43,784 bases of DNA, taken from a virus. The stretch covers positions 1 to 43,784 of the IMG/VR virus record IMGVR_UViG_3300009509_000092; one strand, written 5' to 3'. Positions 7,252-15,288 of this stretch are shown here, one piece after another. The position numbers and the translations under genes were made by a program. Under the pieces are notes generated by a model. That model did not search any database. It had not been told where the DNA came from and worked only from the letters and a program-made list of their open reading frames with translations. Every line of letters begins with the position of its first letter. Position 1 is the stretch's first letter.

Positions 7252-8505
7252 ATGCTAGTTTACCTGGCTATGCAAGAATGGAAAAACAGGATAGTCGGCT
7301 ACGAAGAAAAAGACCCCGCAGAGCTGAAAGCAAACCCTCTCAATTGGCGTACACATCCGAAAAACCAGGAGAAAGCCCTAGAAGGTGTCCTTGATGAAGT
7401 TGGGTTAGTCCAGAACATCGTCTTCAATAAAGCGACCGGACATCTGATCGATGGTCATCTCAGGGTTGAGCTTGCCATCAAGCAGAAGCAAGAAAAAGTT
7501 CCTGTCACCATGGTTGAGCTGACAGAGGATGAAGAAAGGCTGATCCTCGCTACTCTCGATCCCCTTGGAGCAATGGCCAACGCCAATGCTGACAAGTTGC
7601 AAGAATTGATTGCTCAAGTTGACACCCAAAACGAGAGCATAAAAGAGCTACTCGCCGACCTGGAGATAGAACACCCAGTTGAAACAGAACCGGGAGAAGC
7701 ACCGGAGCCTAAGATAGATCTAGCTGATGAGCTTCAAGAAAAGTGGAAGACAGAGATCGGGCAGCTATGGGAGATAGGAGGGCATAGGTTATTGATTGGG
7801 GATTGCGCTAAAGATAGTCCCATTATCTTCTATAAAGACAAATATGCATTGCTAGTAACCGATCCGCCCTATGGCGTCTCGTATGCCTCTAAAAATGAAT
7901 TCCTAAACAACCTGGATGAGGGTAATCGCTGTCAATCAGAAATAGACGGAGATCATCAATCGCCAGAAGAAATGGAGCAATTCTGGATCGATGCGTTTTC
8001 GGCTATTAGAAAATGTGCGAAAGATGGAGCGAGTTATTATATTACTGGCCCACAAGGTGGAGATCTTCTTCTTCTTCTTCTTCAATCTCTACGCCAAAGC
8101 AAATTCCCATTAAGACATATGCTGATATGGGCAAAAAACAACCATGTATTAGGGCGTTCAGACTACAACTATAAGCATGAACCGATCATTTATGGTTGGG
8201 TAAACGGTAGCCACAAGTTCTATGGGGGCAGCAGCGAGGTATCGCTATGGGAAATAGATAAGCCCCTAAAGTCCGAGCACCATCCAACCATGAAACCAGT
8301 TGAATTGTTCGCAAGAGCGGTGAAAAACAGTAGCCTAAGAGGGGATATTGTCTGCGATCCCTTCCTCGGCTCAGGTACGACCATGATCGCTTGTGAGCAA
8401 CTAGGACGTAAATGCTACGGAATAGAGATAGAACCCAAATATGCCGCCGTTACCTTGGAGCGTATGCTAGAATTAGGGGTCGAAGGTAAACTGATAGGGG
8501 AATAG
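7252..8505 (+). CDS. ParB-like N-terminal domain fused to a DNA methyltransferase
   Basis: A 417-residue protein from the ATG at 7252; a longer frame to 7207 would overlap the divergent gene. Residues 20-110 carry the ParB/Srx-like block with IDGHLRVELA (66-75). A linker leads to a beta-class methyltransferase: DPPYGV (204-209) precedes FLGSGTTMIA (371-380), with HPTMKPVELF between. DPPY points to N6-adenine or N4-cytosine methylation. This fusion is common in phages beside terminase genes, where it may modify DNA for protection or packaging control. It is the first gene of the long plus-strand late block, 1 bp before TerS. Domain calls are confident; the target site is unknown. Confidence 0.92.
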   Translation: MLVYLAMQEWKNRIVGYEEKDPAELKANPLNWRTHPKNQEKALEGVLDEVGLVQNIVFNKATGHLIDGHLRVELAIKQKQEKVPVTMVELTEDEERLILATLDPLGAMANANADKLQELIAQVDTQNESIKELLADLEIEHPVETEPGEAPEPKIDLADELQEKWKTEIGQLWEIGGHRLLIGDCAKDSPIIFYKDKYALLVTDPPYGVSYASKNEFLNNLDEGNRCQSEIDGDHQSPEEMEQFWIDAFSAIRKCAKDGASYYITGPQGGDLLLLLLQSLRQSKFPLRHMLIWAKNNHVLGRSDYNYKHEPIIYGWVNGSHKFYGGSSEVSLWEIDKPLKSEHHPTMKPVELFARAVKNSSLRGDIVCDPFLGSGTTMIACEQLGRKCYGIEIEPKYAAVTLERMLELGVEGKLIGE

Positions 8506-8506
8506 C

Positions 8507-8959
8507 ATGGCAGGTAAAAAAGGCGTCTCCGGTCGTAAGACAAAGCTCACTCCTGAAGTGCAAAAGAGGATAGTTGAGAGCGTTAGACTTGGAGCGCCCT
8601 ACTGCCTGGCAGCTCAGAGCGGGGGAATAGGTGAGAGCACGCTATATGATTGGATGGAACGCGGAGAAAAGGGAGAGAGAAGGGAACAGAAGGATATTTA
8701 TGTAGAATTTGCAAAAGCAATAAAAGAAGCCGAGTCAGCTTGCTTCAACGCTATGCTAGGGAGAATACAGCTCGCAGCTTCTACAAGTTGGCAGGCCGCA
8801 GCATGGTTGCTTGAGCGTAGATACCCTCAACAGTTTGCTAGAACGATGAAACAGCAAGAGACATGGAACGAGCCCGCAGAAGTGGTCAAAGAGAAGCGTA
8901 CCCGTCTGAGGGCGATCATCGGCGGGAAGGCAGAGCCAGACAACGGAAATAGTGCATAA
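8507..8959 (+). CDS. terS: Terminase small subunit (probable)
   Basis: A 150-residue protein with a basic N-terminus (GKKGVSGRKTKLTPEVQ) and a helix-turn-helix (YCLAAQSGGIGESTLYDWME, about 32-51), then a helical region with AMLGRIQLAASTSWQAAAWL and LERRYPQQFAR, a block typical of small terminase and related phage HTH proteins. It would recognise phage DNA and form the ring that directs TerL. Its stop codon overlaps the next ATG (TAATG), and TerL follows after one small gene. Position and HTH support the call. Confidence 0.8.
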   Translation: MAGKKGVSGRKTKLTPEVQKRIVESVRLGAPYCLAAQSGGIGESTLYDWMERGEKGERREQKDIYVEFAKAIKEAESACFNAMLGRIQLAASTSWQAAAWLLERRYPQQFARTMKQQETWNEPAEVVKEKRTRLRAIIGGKAEPDNGNSA

Positions 8960-9228
8960 TGGGATATGATCTAGAGGAAAGGTTTTGCAGACTGTCGAGA
9001 GAGTCAAAGGGATTAGACCCTCGAGATTTGCGCTGTGTCTTTTGCAAGAGACAGATCGCAGAGAAAGACATTGTAGCAGTAATTGATTTTTCCAGAGACC
9101 CAGAAGCATTCGTCGTGGCGCATCTCCATCATCACGGCGTAAGGAACGAGATAAGAGATCCTGTCCAGATAACGGCAGGAAGCTTGCTCATATATATTGC
9201 CGATGAAATGGGATTGGCCTGCGACTAA
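8959..9228 (+). CDS. Small CxxC protein between the terminase genes
   Basis: An 89-residue protein, unrecognised. It has CVFC (about 26-29), a hydrophobic core (KDIVAVIDFSRDPEAFVVAH) and a histidine cluster HLHHH near 56-60, which together could bind a metal. A conserved C-terminal cysteine is at residue 88. It starts on the TerS stop and ends 2 bp before TerL, so it is co-translated with the packaging genes. A role in packaging is inferred only from position. Confidence 0.55.
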   Translation: MGYDLEERFCRLSRESKGLDPRDLRCVFCKRQIAEKDIVAVIDFSRDPEAFVVAHLHHHGVRNEIRDPVQITAGSLLIYIADEMGLACD

Positions 9229-9230
9229 CA

Positions 9231-10598
9231 ATGCCAACCGATGATAGCTGGAAAGATCACCTAGTTACCTTTGCGGAGTATCTTTCTCGTGGTAACTGGA
9301 AGCCTTATAGACATCTAACCTACCTAGCCAAAGAGATCACAAAGGCGATAGGTCCAGGCAGCGGTAGACTGATCATCAACATGCCACCAAGGCATGGTAA
9401 GAGCACTCTTGCTTCCCACTGGTTCCCCGCATGGTTCCTCGAGGCTTTCCCAGAGCAGTGGGTAATGCTTTGCTCTTATGAGGCGAGCATAGCGGCAGAC
9501 TGGGGCCGAAGAGTAAGAGACACTTTTAATACCAGAGAGCTTTGGACCAACATACGAGACGACGTGAGAGCTGCTAACCGCTGGTATACTCCAGAAGGCG
9601 GGGGAATGATCACCGCTGGCGTTGGGGGACCGATAGGCGGCAGAGGCTTTCACCTTGGCATCATAGATGACCCGTTTAAGAACTGGGAGCAAGCATACTC
9701 CTCAACATACCGCCGACATCTGCTAGACTGGTTTCAGTCTACTTTCTACACTCGGAAAGAACCCAATGGATCGATCGTCATTATTCAAACCCGTTGGCAC
9801 GAGAACGACCTGGCCGGATGGCTCATAAAAGAACATTCAGACAAGTGGACAGAGATCAACTTGCCTGCTCTGGCAGAGGAGAACGATCCGATAGGCAGAG
9901 AGCAGGGAGAGCCACTATGCTCGGAGAGATATGGCAAGGATGAGCTTGATCGTATCAGGGAGGCCGTGGGATCGAAGGTCTGGTCTGGTCTCTACCAACA
10001 GCGACCAGCACCAGCAGGGGGAGCGATATTCAAACAGGAATGGATCAGATATTGGGAAACACTGCCGACCGTTGAGCTACAGATACAGAGCTGGGATGCT
10101 GCATTCAAGGATGCCAAAAGCTCGAGCTATGTGGTGGGACAGCTCTGGGGAAAGCATGGCTCAGACTTCTATCTGCTGGGTCAGAAAAGAGATCGAATGG
10201 ACTTCGTTTCGACTCTGGCCGCCATCGAGTCAATGACGAAGTTCTGGCCAGAGGCTACGGGCAAACTTGTTGAAGATAAGGCAAACGGACCAGCGATCAT
10301 CTCGACGCTTCAGAACAAGATACCGGGAATTCTTCCCGTTAACCCAAGGGGAAGCAAGGAAGCCAGAGCGCAAGCTGTAGCTCCACTCTGGGAGTCGGGG
10401 CATGTCTATCTACCACACCCGAATATACATACCTGGGTGAGAGACTTCGTTGAGGAGTTGATCACCTTTCCTGCTTCGGCCAATGACGATCAAGTTGATG
10501 CCATGAGTCAGGCTCTCAGTCACTTATCAGAAAGACAACACGCATCTCTTGATATAAAAATTCCAGACTTGACACAGGGCTCTATCTGGCGTATGTAG
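9231..10598 (+). CDS. terL: Terminase large subunit
   Basis: A 455-residue packaging motor. Walker A is PPRHGKS (52-58), Walker B is GIIDDP (143-148), and a coupling motif lies near IIQTRWHENDLAGW (184-197). The C-terminal RNase H-like nuclease shows D289 in SWDAAF, acidic residues in LVEDKANGP (346-354) and NDDQVDAMSQA (418-428). These match the TerL group that uses a PRHGKS Walker A. It translocates DNA into the prohead through the portal and cuts it at ends of packaging. A hairpin and a promoter-like site separate it from the portal gene. Confidence 0.95.
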   Translation: MPTDDSWKDHLVTFAEYLSRGNWKPYRHLTYLAKEITKAIGPGSGRLIINMPPRHGKSTLASHWFPAWFLEAFPEQWVMLCSYEASIAADWGRRVRDTFNTRELWTNIRDDVRAANRWYTPEGGGMITAGVGGPIGGRGFHLGIIDDPFKNWEQAYSSTYRRHLLDWFQSTFYTRKEPNGSIVIIQTRWHENDLAGWLIKEHSDKWTEINLPALAEENDPIGREQGEPLCSERYGKDELDRIREAVGSKVWSGLYQQRPAPAGGAIFKQEWIRYWETLPTVELQIQSWDAAFKDAKSSSYVVGQLWGKHGSDFYLLGQKRDRMDFVSTLAAIESMTKFWPEATGKLVEDKANGPAIISTLQNKIPGILPVNPRGSKEARAQAVAPLWESGHVYLPHPNIHTWVRDFVEELITFPASANDDQVDAMSQALSHLSERQHASLDIKIPDLTQGSIWRM

Positions 10599-10637
10599 GA
10601 GGATAGTTGTCCTGACACTCCTGTTTCACTTTCATCG

Positions 10638-10672
10638 ACACCCTGAGCCCTTTACCTAGCGGCTCGGGGTGT
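10638..10672 (+). terminator. Strong hairpin between terL and portal, without a U-tract
   Basis: ACACCCTGAGCC (10638-10649) pairs with GGCTCGGGGTGT (10661-10672) over 12 bp with one G-U, loop of 11. No run of thymines follows on either strand, so it may be a weak terminator, an mRNA processing or stability element, or a packaging-related structure. Confidence 0.45.
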
Positions 10673-10677
10673 GTCCA

Positions 10678-10707
10678 TTGACATCCAATCAACCCATCTG
10701 CTATGGA
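10678..10707 (+). promoter_or_regulatory. Candidate promoter for the head genes
   Basis: TTGACA (10678-10683) and TATGGA (10702-10707), spacer 18, just after the hairpin and 59 bp before the portal ATG. It could provide fresh transcription for the structural genes. Confidence 0.4.
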
Positions 10708-10765
10708 CCGAGAAAACGGAATAAAGCGGGATCAACGCGGTCCCGATAGGGATTGACAAAGGATC

Positions 10766-12094
10766 ATGCCTAGAAAAAAACCGCCTGATAAAGGAACCGG
10801 AGCTGCTTTACTCACCGCAGGAATGTCAAAGGCCGAAGCCTCAAAGGAGATCGGGATCACCGGGCTTGAGGTTTCATCTGGGAAAATATACGAGGAGTTC
10901 CTGACCCAGCTAGAGGGTGAAAAGGGGATCAAGGTCTTCAAGGAGATGTCGGAGAATGATCCGACGGTCGGTGCTATTCTTTTTGCAATAGAGATGCTGA
11001 TCAGGCAGGTTGACTGGCTGGTCGAGCCCGCCTCTGAAGACAAGGAAGATGTAGAGCGAGCCGAATTCCTCGAGTCCTGTATGTGGGATATGGATATACC
11101 ATTCATAGAGGTCATCTCAGAGATCCTCAGCATGTTGATCTATGGCTATTCGATACACGAGGAGGTTTACAAAGTCAGAAAGGGATTGAGCTTCAAGGAG
11201 GGCGCGGTCTCCTCTAAATACGATGATGGTAGGATAGGCTGGCGCAGGTTACCGATCAGAGCGCAGGAGACGATCGATCGCTGGGAGTTCTCTGACAATG
11301 GCGAAGTGTTGGGCGTGTACCAGGTAGCTCCACCTAGCTATATTGAGGTATATATCCCAGCAACAAAGCTTGTGCATTTCAGGACTACTGCAAAAAAGGG
11401 CAACCCAGAGGGCAAATCGATTCTGAGGACAGCCTATCGTCCATGGTACTTCAAAAAGAACATCGAGGAGATTCAGGCGATAGGCGTTGAACGCGATCTG
11501 GCCGGTTTGCCGATGGCACTGGTCCCACCCGAGATGCTTTCAGAGAGTGCTTCATCGCTTCAGAAAAACCTGCTAGCGCAGATCAAGAAGATCGTTCGCA
11601 ATGTAAGGATCGACAGCCAGGCAGGGATCATCTTTCCGAATGCTTTTGATACAAATGGAAATAAGCTTTATGAGCTAACCATGCTCGGGCCAAGCAGGAT
11701 CAAGGCATTCAATACTAGAGAGATCATGACTTACTATGATCAGCGAATAGCAACTACTGTGCTGGGCGATTTCGTTCTTCTGGGTCATGAGAAGGTCGGA
11801 TCGCTAGCTCTGGCATCTAGCAAAACAGGGATGTTTGCAACCGCGATCGGGGCTTGGATGGATTCGATTGCCGAGACGCTAAACAGAACAGCGGTCCCTA
11901 GACTATTCGCCCTTAACGGCTATTCAGGAGAGTACCCCCAGATCATTCATGGGGATATCGAGAGCAGAGATCTTGCAGAGCTTGGGGCTTTCATTACGGC
12001 GATGGCCAATGCTGGAGCTATGCTCTTTCCTGATGAGGAGCTTGAAAGATATCTAAGGCGGCAGGCAGGGATACCAGAGCAGATCTCTGAATAA
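10766..12094 (+). CDS. Portal protein (DUF935/Mu gp29-like)
   Basis: A 442-residue protein. The region ENDPTVGAILFAIEMLI with RQVDWLVEPA (about 64-91) is typical of the DUF935-type portals, and later ILSMLIYGYSIHEEVY and GNPEGKSILRTAYRPWYFKK are also typical portal sequences. It forms the ring at the unique vertex through which TerL packages DNA and to which the neck attaches. AAAGGATC is upstream of the ATG. The gene is followed after 1 bp by a MuF-like gene, the usual order. Confidence 0.92.
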   Translation: MPRKKPPDKGTGAALLTAGMSKAEASKEIGITGLEVSSGKIYEEFLTQLEGEKGIKVFKEMSENDPTVGAILFAIEMLIRQVDWLVEPASEDKEDVERAEFLESCMWDMDIPFIEVISEILSMLIYGYSIHEEVYKVRKGLSFKEGAVSSKYDDGRIGWRRLPIRAQETIDRWEFSDNGEVLGVYQVAPPSYIEVYIPATKLVHFRTTAKKGNPEGKSILRTAYRPWYFKKNIEEIQAIGVERDLAGLPMALVPPEMLSESASSLQKNLLAQIKKIVRNVRIDSQAGIIFPNAFDTNGNKLYELTMLGPSRIKAFNTREIMTYYDQRIATTVLGDFVLLGHEKVGSLALASSKTGMFATAIGAWMDSIAETLNRTAVPRLFALNGYSGEYPQIIHGDIESRDLAELGAFITAMANAGAMLFPDEELERYLRRQAGIPEQISE

Positions 12095-12095
12095 A

Positions 12096-13055
12096 ATGTT
12101 TCAGATCTTACCAGCAAGCAAAGGAAAGAGAAGAGTTACCAAGGCGATGCCAGGAGCAGAGCGGTCCCTTCGGATCCTCGCTGGCAGAGTGCAGGGTGAT
12201 ATATTTCGATATCTGATGGAGTCGCTAAGGTTCCTCAAGGATCAGGTAGACATTGATGAGCTGGTCAGAGTAATAGGGAAAGAAGACCCGCTGGGGTATG
12301 TTGATGCCTCTGGAATCGAGAACATCAAGGGGATCATATCTGGACTGGATCTAGAAATATCAAACGGACTGATACTCGGCGGAAGGAGTGCAGCTCGTGA
12401 ACTAGGTATGGATCTATCAATAGATCTTACCAGGGCAAGCGTTACAAAGTGGAAGGAAAAATACCTCAATGGTCTGGTGTCTGATATTGGCAATAATTCA
12501 AAGGCTGCCGTTAAATACATTATAGAAGAAGGAATAGACAAGAACAGACACCCTCTCAAGATCGCCAGAGATGTCAAGAATGGTATAGGGCTAAACGATC
12601 GACTGAGCATCGCCGTCGCCAGAAAACGATCTGCACTGGAAGCCGCAGGAGTACCCGAGGCAAGAATTGAAAAAACGATCGCCAGATATCACGAGAAGCT
12701 GTTGAAGTACCGAGCGGAGATGATAGCGAGGACAGAATCCGTAAGAGCGATCAATCATGGCAAGCTGGAAATGTGGAAACAGCTTAAAGATGGAGGGTCT
12801 CTGCCACCATCGGCGGTAAAGATCTGGTTAACTTCTATTGATGAGAAGGTTTGTCCTATCTGCCGTCCATTACACTATACCCAGAAAAAACTTGGTGAGG
12901 AGTTCGAGAGCAATGGCTTTTCCTCTGAGGCTCCACCTATTCATACTACGTGCCGATGCACATTGATAGTAAGCAGGGAAAAGAGAGAAAGAGGAGAGCC
13001 AGAAGAGATCGAGGGTTTGCCGGGCAAGTGGCCGACTCTTGAACCGCTGGAGTAA
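12096..13055 (+). CDS. MuF-like minor head protein
   Basis: A 319-residue protein with the C-terminal MuF/SPP1 gp7 signature: MIARTESVRAINHGKLEMWK, then DEKVCPICRPLH and PPIHTTCRCTL. The two CxxC/CxC pairs likely bind zinc. N-terminal helices probably sit in the prohead interior next to the portal. Its ATG follows the portal stop by one base. Likely role: minor capsid protein injected or used in head morphogenesis. No toxin domain is attached, unlike some MuF proteins. Confidence 0.9.
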   Translation: MFQILPASKGKRRVTKAMPGAERSLRILAGRVQGDIFRYLMESLRFLKDQVDIDELVRVIGKEDPLGYVDASGIENIKGIISGLDLEISNGLILGGRSAARELGMDLSIDLTRASVTKWKEKYLNGLVSDIGNNSKAAVKYIIEEGIDKNRHPLKIARDVKNGIGLNDRLSIAVARKRSALEAAGVPEARIEKTIARYHEKLLKYRAEMIARTESVRAINHGKLEMWKQLKDGGSLPPSAVKIWLTSIDEKVCPICRPLHYTQKKLGEEFESNGFSSEAPPIHTTCRCTLIVSREKRERGEPEEIEGLPGKWPTLEPLE

Positions 13056-13059
13056 GCCG

Positions 13060-14904
13060 ATGCAAAGCAGAGAATATCTTGAAACACTGTTAGAGAAAGT
13101 CAAAGACCAGATCCCTGATGCCATCTGGAGGGAGCTGCACAGGGCAGCGATGCCAAAGGCTGGCGGAAAGGCATCATGGAGAGAGCCAGAGATCACGATA
13201 CTGGAGAAGCTCGCTCTAGCAGAGATGCGACCATCGATGCTAACAAAGGTTGAAGACGACGAAATAAAGGCAGCGTGGTTAAGGCTCAATCAATGGTATG
13301 GGCAAGCAAAGAGAAGAAAACGCCCGATCGAGGATATCGTTAACGCTGCTGTTTGGGTCAAGCAAGAGCTTGATAAGCGCGGGATCGGCTACGATAAAGA
13401 TGGAGCGTTGTCCCAGGAGACAGAAAAGATCTCCAAGGCTTTGATGGAAGTCAAGCCCTCTGGGAACGATAATGGAGATCTGATTAGTACCAAGGATGTT
13501 CTGCCTCATTTCAAAGACTTCATGCTGAGAAAGGAATACATAACTGTTGTCGGCGGGATCTGCAACAACGAAAAGGGAACCAAGGGAGATATAGACATTC
13601 TGGTAAAAGACTGCGAAGAACTACCAGATGAATGGAAGAAAGTGATCGAATTTCGTTTAATGAGGGCACTGCCTGAAGAGATGAGAGAAAGGGTTCATTT
13701 TCTTTATGACGATCTGAAAGGTCCATTTACCAATCATATTCCGATCTACAATCTGCTGTTTCAGAGATGCAACCCAGATAATGAAGTGATCAAGATGTCG
13801 GCAGAAGAAACAGAGAAACAAGAGGACGTAGGAACCAGAGGAGAGGAAGCAGAGAAAGCCTGGCAGGCTCATTGGCAAGAAATGTACCCGTCAAGCGGAA
13901 AGGGTCAATTTGTTTATCAACATCATTGGAGAGGATTGACCGAGGAGGAGAAAGACGACGGTGAAGAAAAGCTCCTACAGACCGACCACAGCTTGCATGG
14001 TGACATCAGGCTGAAGGGACCTGGATCAGAGCTGTTTGGATTTACCATTGCCCTCGGAGAAACGAGCGAAAACAAAGGCAACGATAAGCTATACGATCTC
14101 AAGGGTGAGAACAGGCTGAGAACATTTCTCAAGCTTTCTCAGCCATCGTCATGGTTGAGTGTCGGCGAGGATGGCCCTATGATAGTTGAGCCCGGAGGCG
14201 TAGGAGCAACGTCAGACAAATGGGCAAAGTTCTTCAAGGAAGACGGTGGAGAATATGAGATCGGCGTCTGGAATAGGCATCTAGTCGAACTGTTTCTGAA
14301 AGGGAAACACCTAAAGGGGCGCTATGTCTTCCAGTCGGCCCCGTTAGCAGGCGGTAATGAACGGGTCTGGTTAGTCAGCAAGCCGGAAGATCAGAAGCCT
14401 ATGGCAGAGACACTTGATCTCGAGCAACTAATTGCAAAGCTGAAGCCAAGGGATCATCAATGGCTAGTCTGGGCAAAGCCAGGAACGAGGCCGCAGCTTG
14501 TCAATGTGAAGACAGGCAAGATCGTCAAGAGCCTGCTAGCACCGATCCTCTGCACCAACGATGAAAAGCAGATCATCTATTCCATAGTAGCCGAGCCGGA
14601 TACCGTCGATCTCCACGGTCATAAGCTCTCGGTTGATAACATCGAGAGGGCTTGCCATAAATTCATGGATCACCTCAAGGTTGGGCTCGAGCACAAGAAC
14701 CCAGCGGCAGCCAAGGTGATCGAGAACCTGACGATCCCGCCAGATGTAAAGCAGTTCTACGGCAAGACCGTTAAGCCTGGGACGTGGATCGTTGGGATAC
14801 ATATTCAAGACAGCGATACTTGGAGGGATGTAAAGAATGGTAAATACACTGGCGTCAGCCTTGGGGGATACGCGAGAAAGGTCCCAGATGGTAAAAACGT
14901 ATAG
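13060..14904 (+). CDS. Multidomain protein: NTase-like, LigD phosphoesterase-like and XkdF-type prohead protease regions
   Basis: A 614-residue protein started at the ATG at 13060, with GGAG 7 bases upstream; the frame extends to a TTG at 13039. Residues 1-140 are unassigned. Residues 141-250 have VVGGICNN and GDIDILV (176-182), resembling a minimal nucleotidyltransferase. Residues 283-445 resemble the LigD 3'-phosphoesterase: FVYQHHW (284-290), LHGDIRL (312-318; H313, D315, R317) and LKGRYVF with VWLVSKPED. A second catalytic His of LigD is not obvious. Residues 500-607 (YSIVAEPDTVDLHG, LEHKN, TWIVGIHI, YTGVSLGGYARK) are XkdF-like protease, with H545 and S600 as candidate catalytic residues. 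It lies exactly where a prohead protease should. Protease identity is likely; the extra activities are unproven. Confidence 0.78.
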   Translation: MQSREYLETLLEKVKDQIPDAIWRELHRAAMPKAGGKASWREPEITILEKLALAEMRPSMLTKVEDDEIKAAWLRLNQWYGQAKRRKRPIEDIVNAAVWVKQELDKRGIGYDKDGALSQETEKISKALMEVKPSGNDNGDLISTKDVLPHFKDFMLRKEYITVVGGICNNEKGTKGDIDILVKDCEELPDEWKKVIEFRLMRALPEEMRERVHFLYDDLKGPFTNHIPIYNLLFQRCNPDNEVIKMSAEETEKQEDVGTRGEEAEKAWQAHWQEMYPSSGKGQFVYQHHWRGLTEEEKDDGEEKLLQTDHSLHGDIRLKGPGSELFGFTIALGETSENKGNDKLYDLKGENRLRTFLKLSQPSSWLSVGEDGPMIVEPGGVGATSDKWAKFFKEDGGEYEIGVWNRHLVELFLKGKHLKGRYVFQSAPLAGGNERVWLVSKPEDQKPMAETLDLEQLIAKLKPRDHQWLVWAKPGTRPQLVNVKTGKIVKSLLAPILCTNDEKQIIYSIVAEPDTVDLHGHKLSVDNIERACHKFMDHLKVGLEHKNPAAAKVIENLTIPPDVKQFYGKTVKPGTWIVGIHIQDSDTWRDVKNGKYTGVSLGGYARKVPDGKNV

Positions 14905-15229
14905 CACAAAAGAAGTCTCATTAAAGATCGGGGTATCAATGGACACCCTGCAATTCTGGGCACGGCAAGAGATGCTCACACCGGAGGCCAGCGGAGAGGG
15001 CAAGCGGCGACGGCTTACATGGAGTGAGGATGATGTATCTGCGGCTGAAGTTCTGCGAGATACCCAGAGGATAGGAGAGCTGATGCGAAAGGCCAGAGAA
15101 GCAAAGGAGACTGTTTTCGATGGTCGTCTGGTCGCTGCTGGCTTTTCCGGGGTAAAGAAGATCTCTCCAGATACTCCAGCGATCGAGATACTCCGCAGAG
15201 CCGGACCTTTCTGTATTCTGCTAGGCTAA
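14888..15229 (+). CDS. MerR-like helix-turn-helix protein
   Basis: A 113-residue protein from the ATG at 14888, preceded by AAAGG. Residues 5-45 (YSTKEVSLKIGVSMDTLQFW, then RRRLTWSEDD) are a MerR-type winged helix. The rest (LMRKAREAKETVFDGR) is helical, with an unusual hydrophobic end (AGPFCILLG). It overlaps the protease gene by 17 bp. A DNA-binding protein inside a head cluster is unusual; it may regulate late transcription or be a DNA-binding head component. No effector-binding domain is present. Confidence 0.65.
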   Translation: MVKTYSTKEVSLKIGVSMDTLQFWARQEMLTPEASGEGKRRRLTWSEDDVSAAEVLRDTQRIGELMRKAREAKETVFDGRLVAAGFSGVKKISPDTPAIEILRRAGPFCILLG

Positions 15230-15240
15230 TTTTTTTAGTC

Positions 15241-15288
15241 TGACTGTTGACACTCAGTCAAAGCATCGGTTTTTCTGTTACCCGATGC
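15241..15288 (+). promoter_or_regulatory. Two adjacent hairpins, the second enclosing the scaffold start codon
   Basis: TGACTG (15241-15246) pairs with CAGTCA (15255-15260), loop 8. Then GCATCGG (15263-15269) pairs with CCGATGC (15282-15288), loop 12. The second stem contains the ATG at 15285-15287, so in mRNA the scaffold start would be base-paired. Possible translational control; no ribosome site is visible for this start. Confidence 0.5.
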
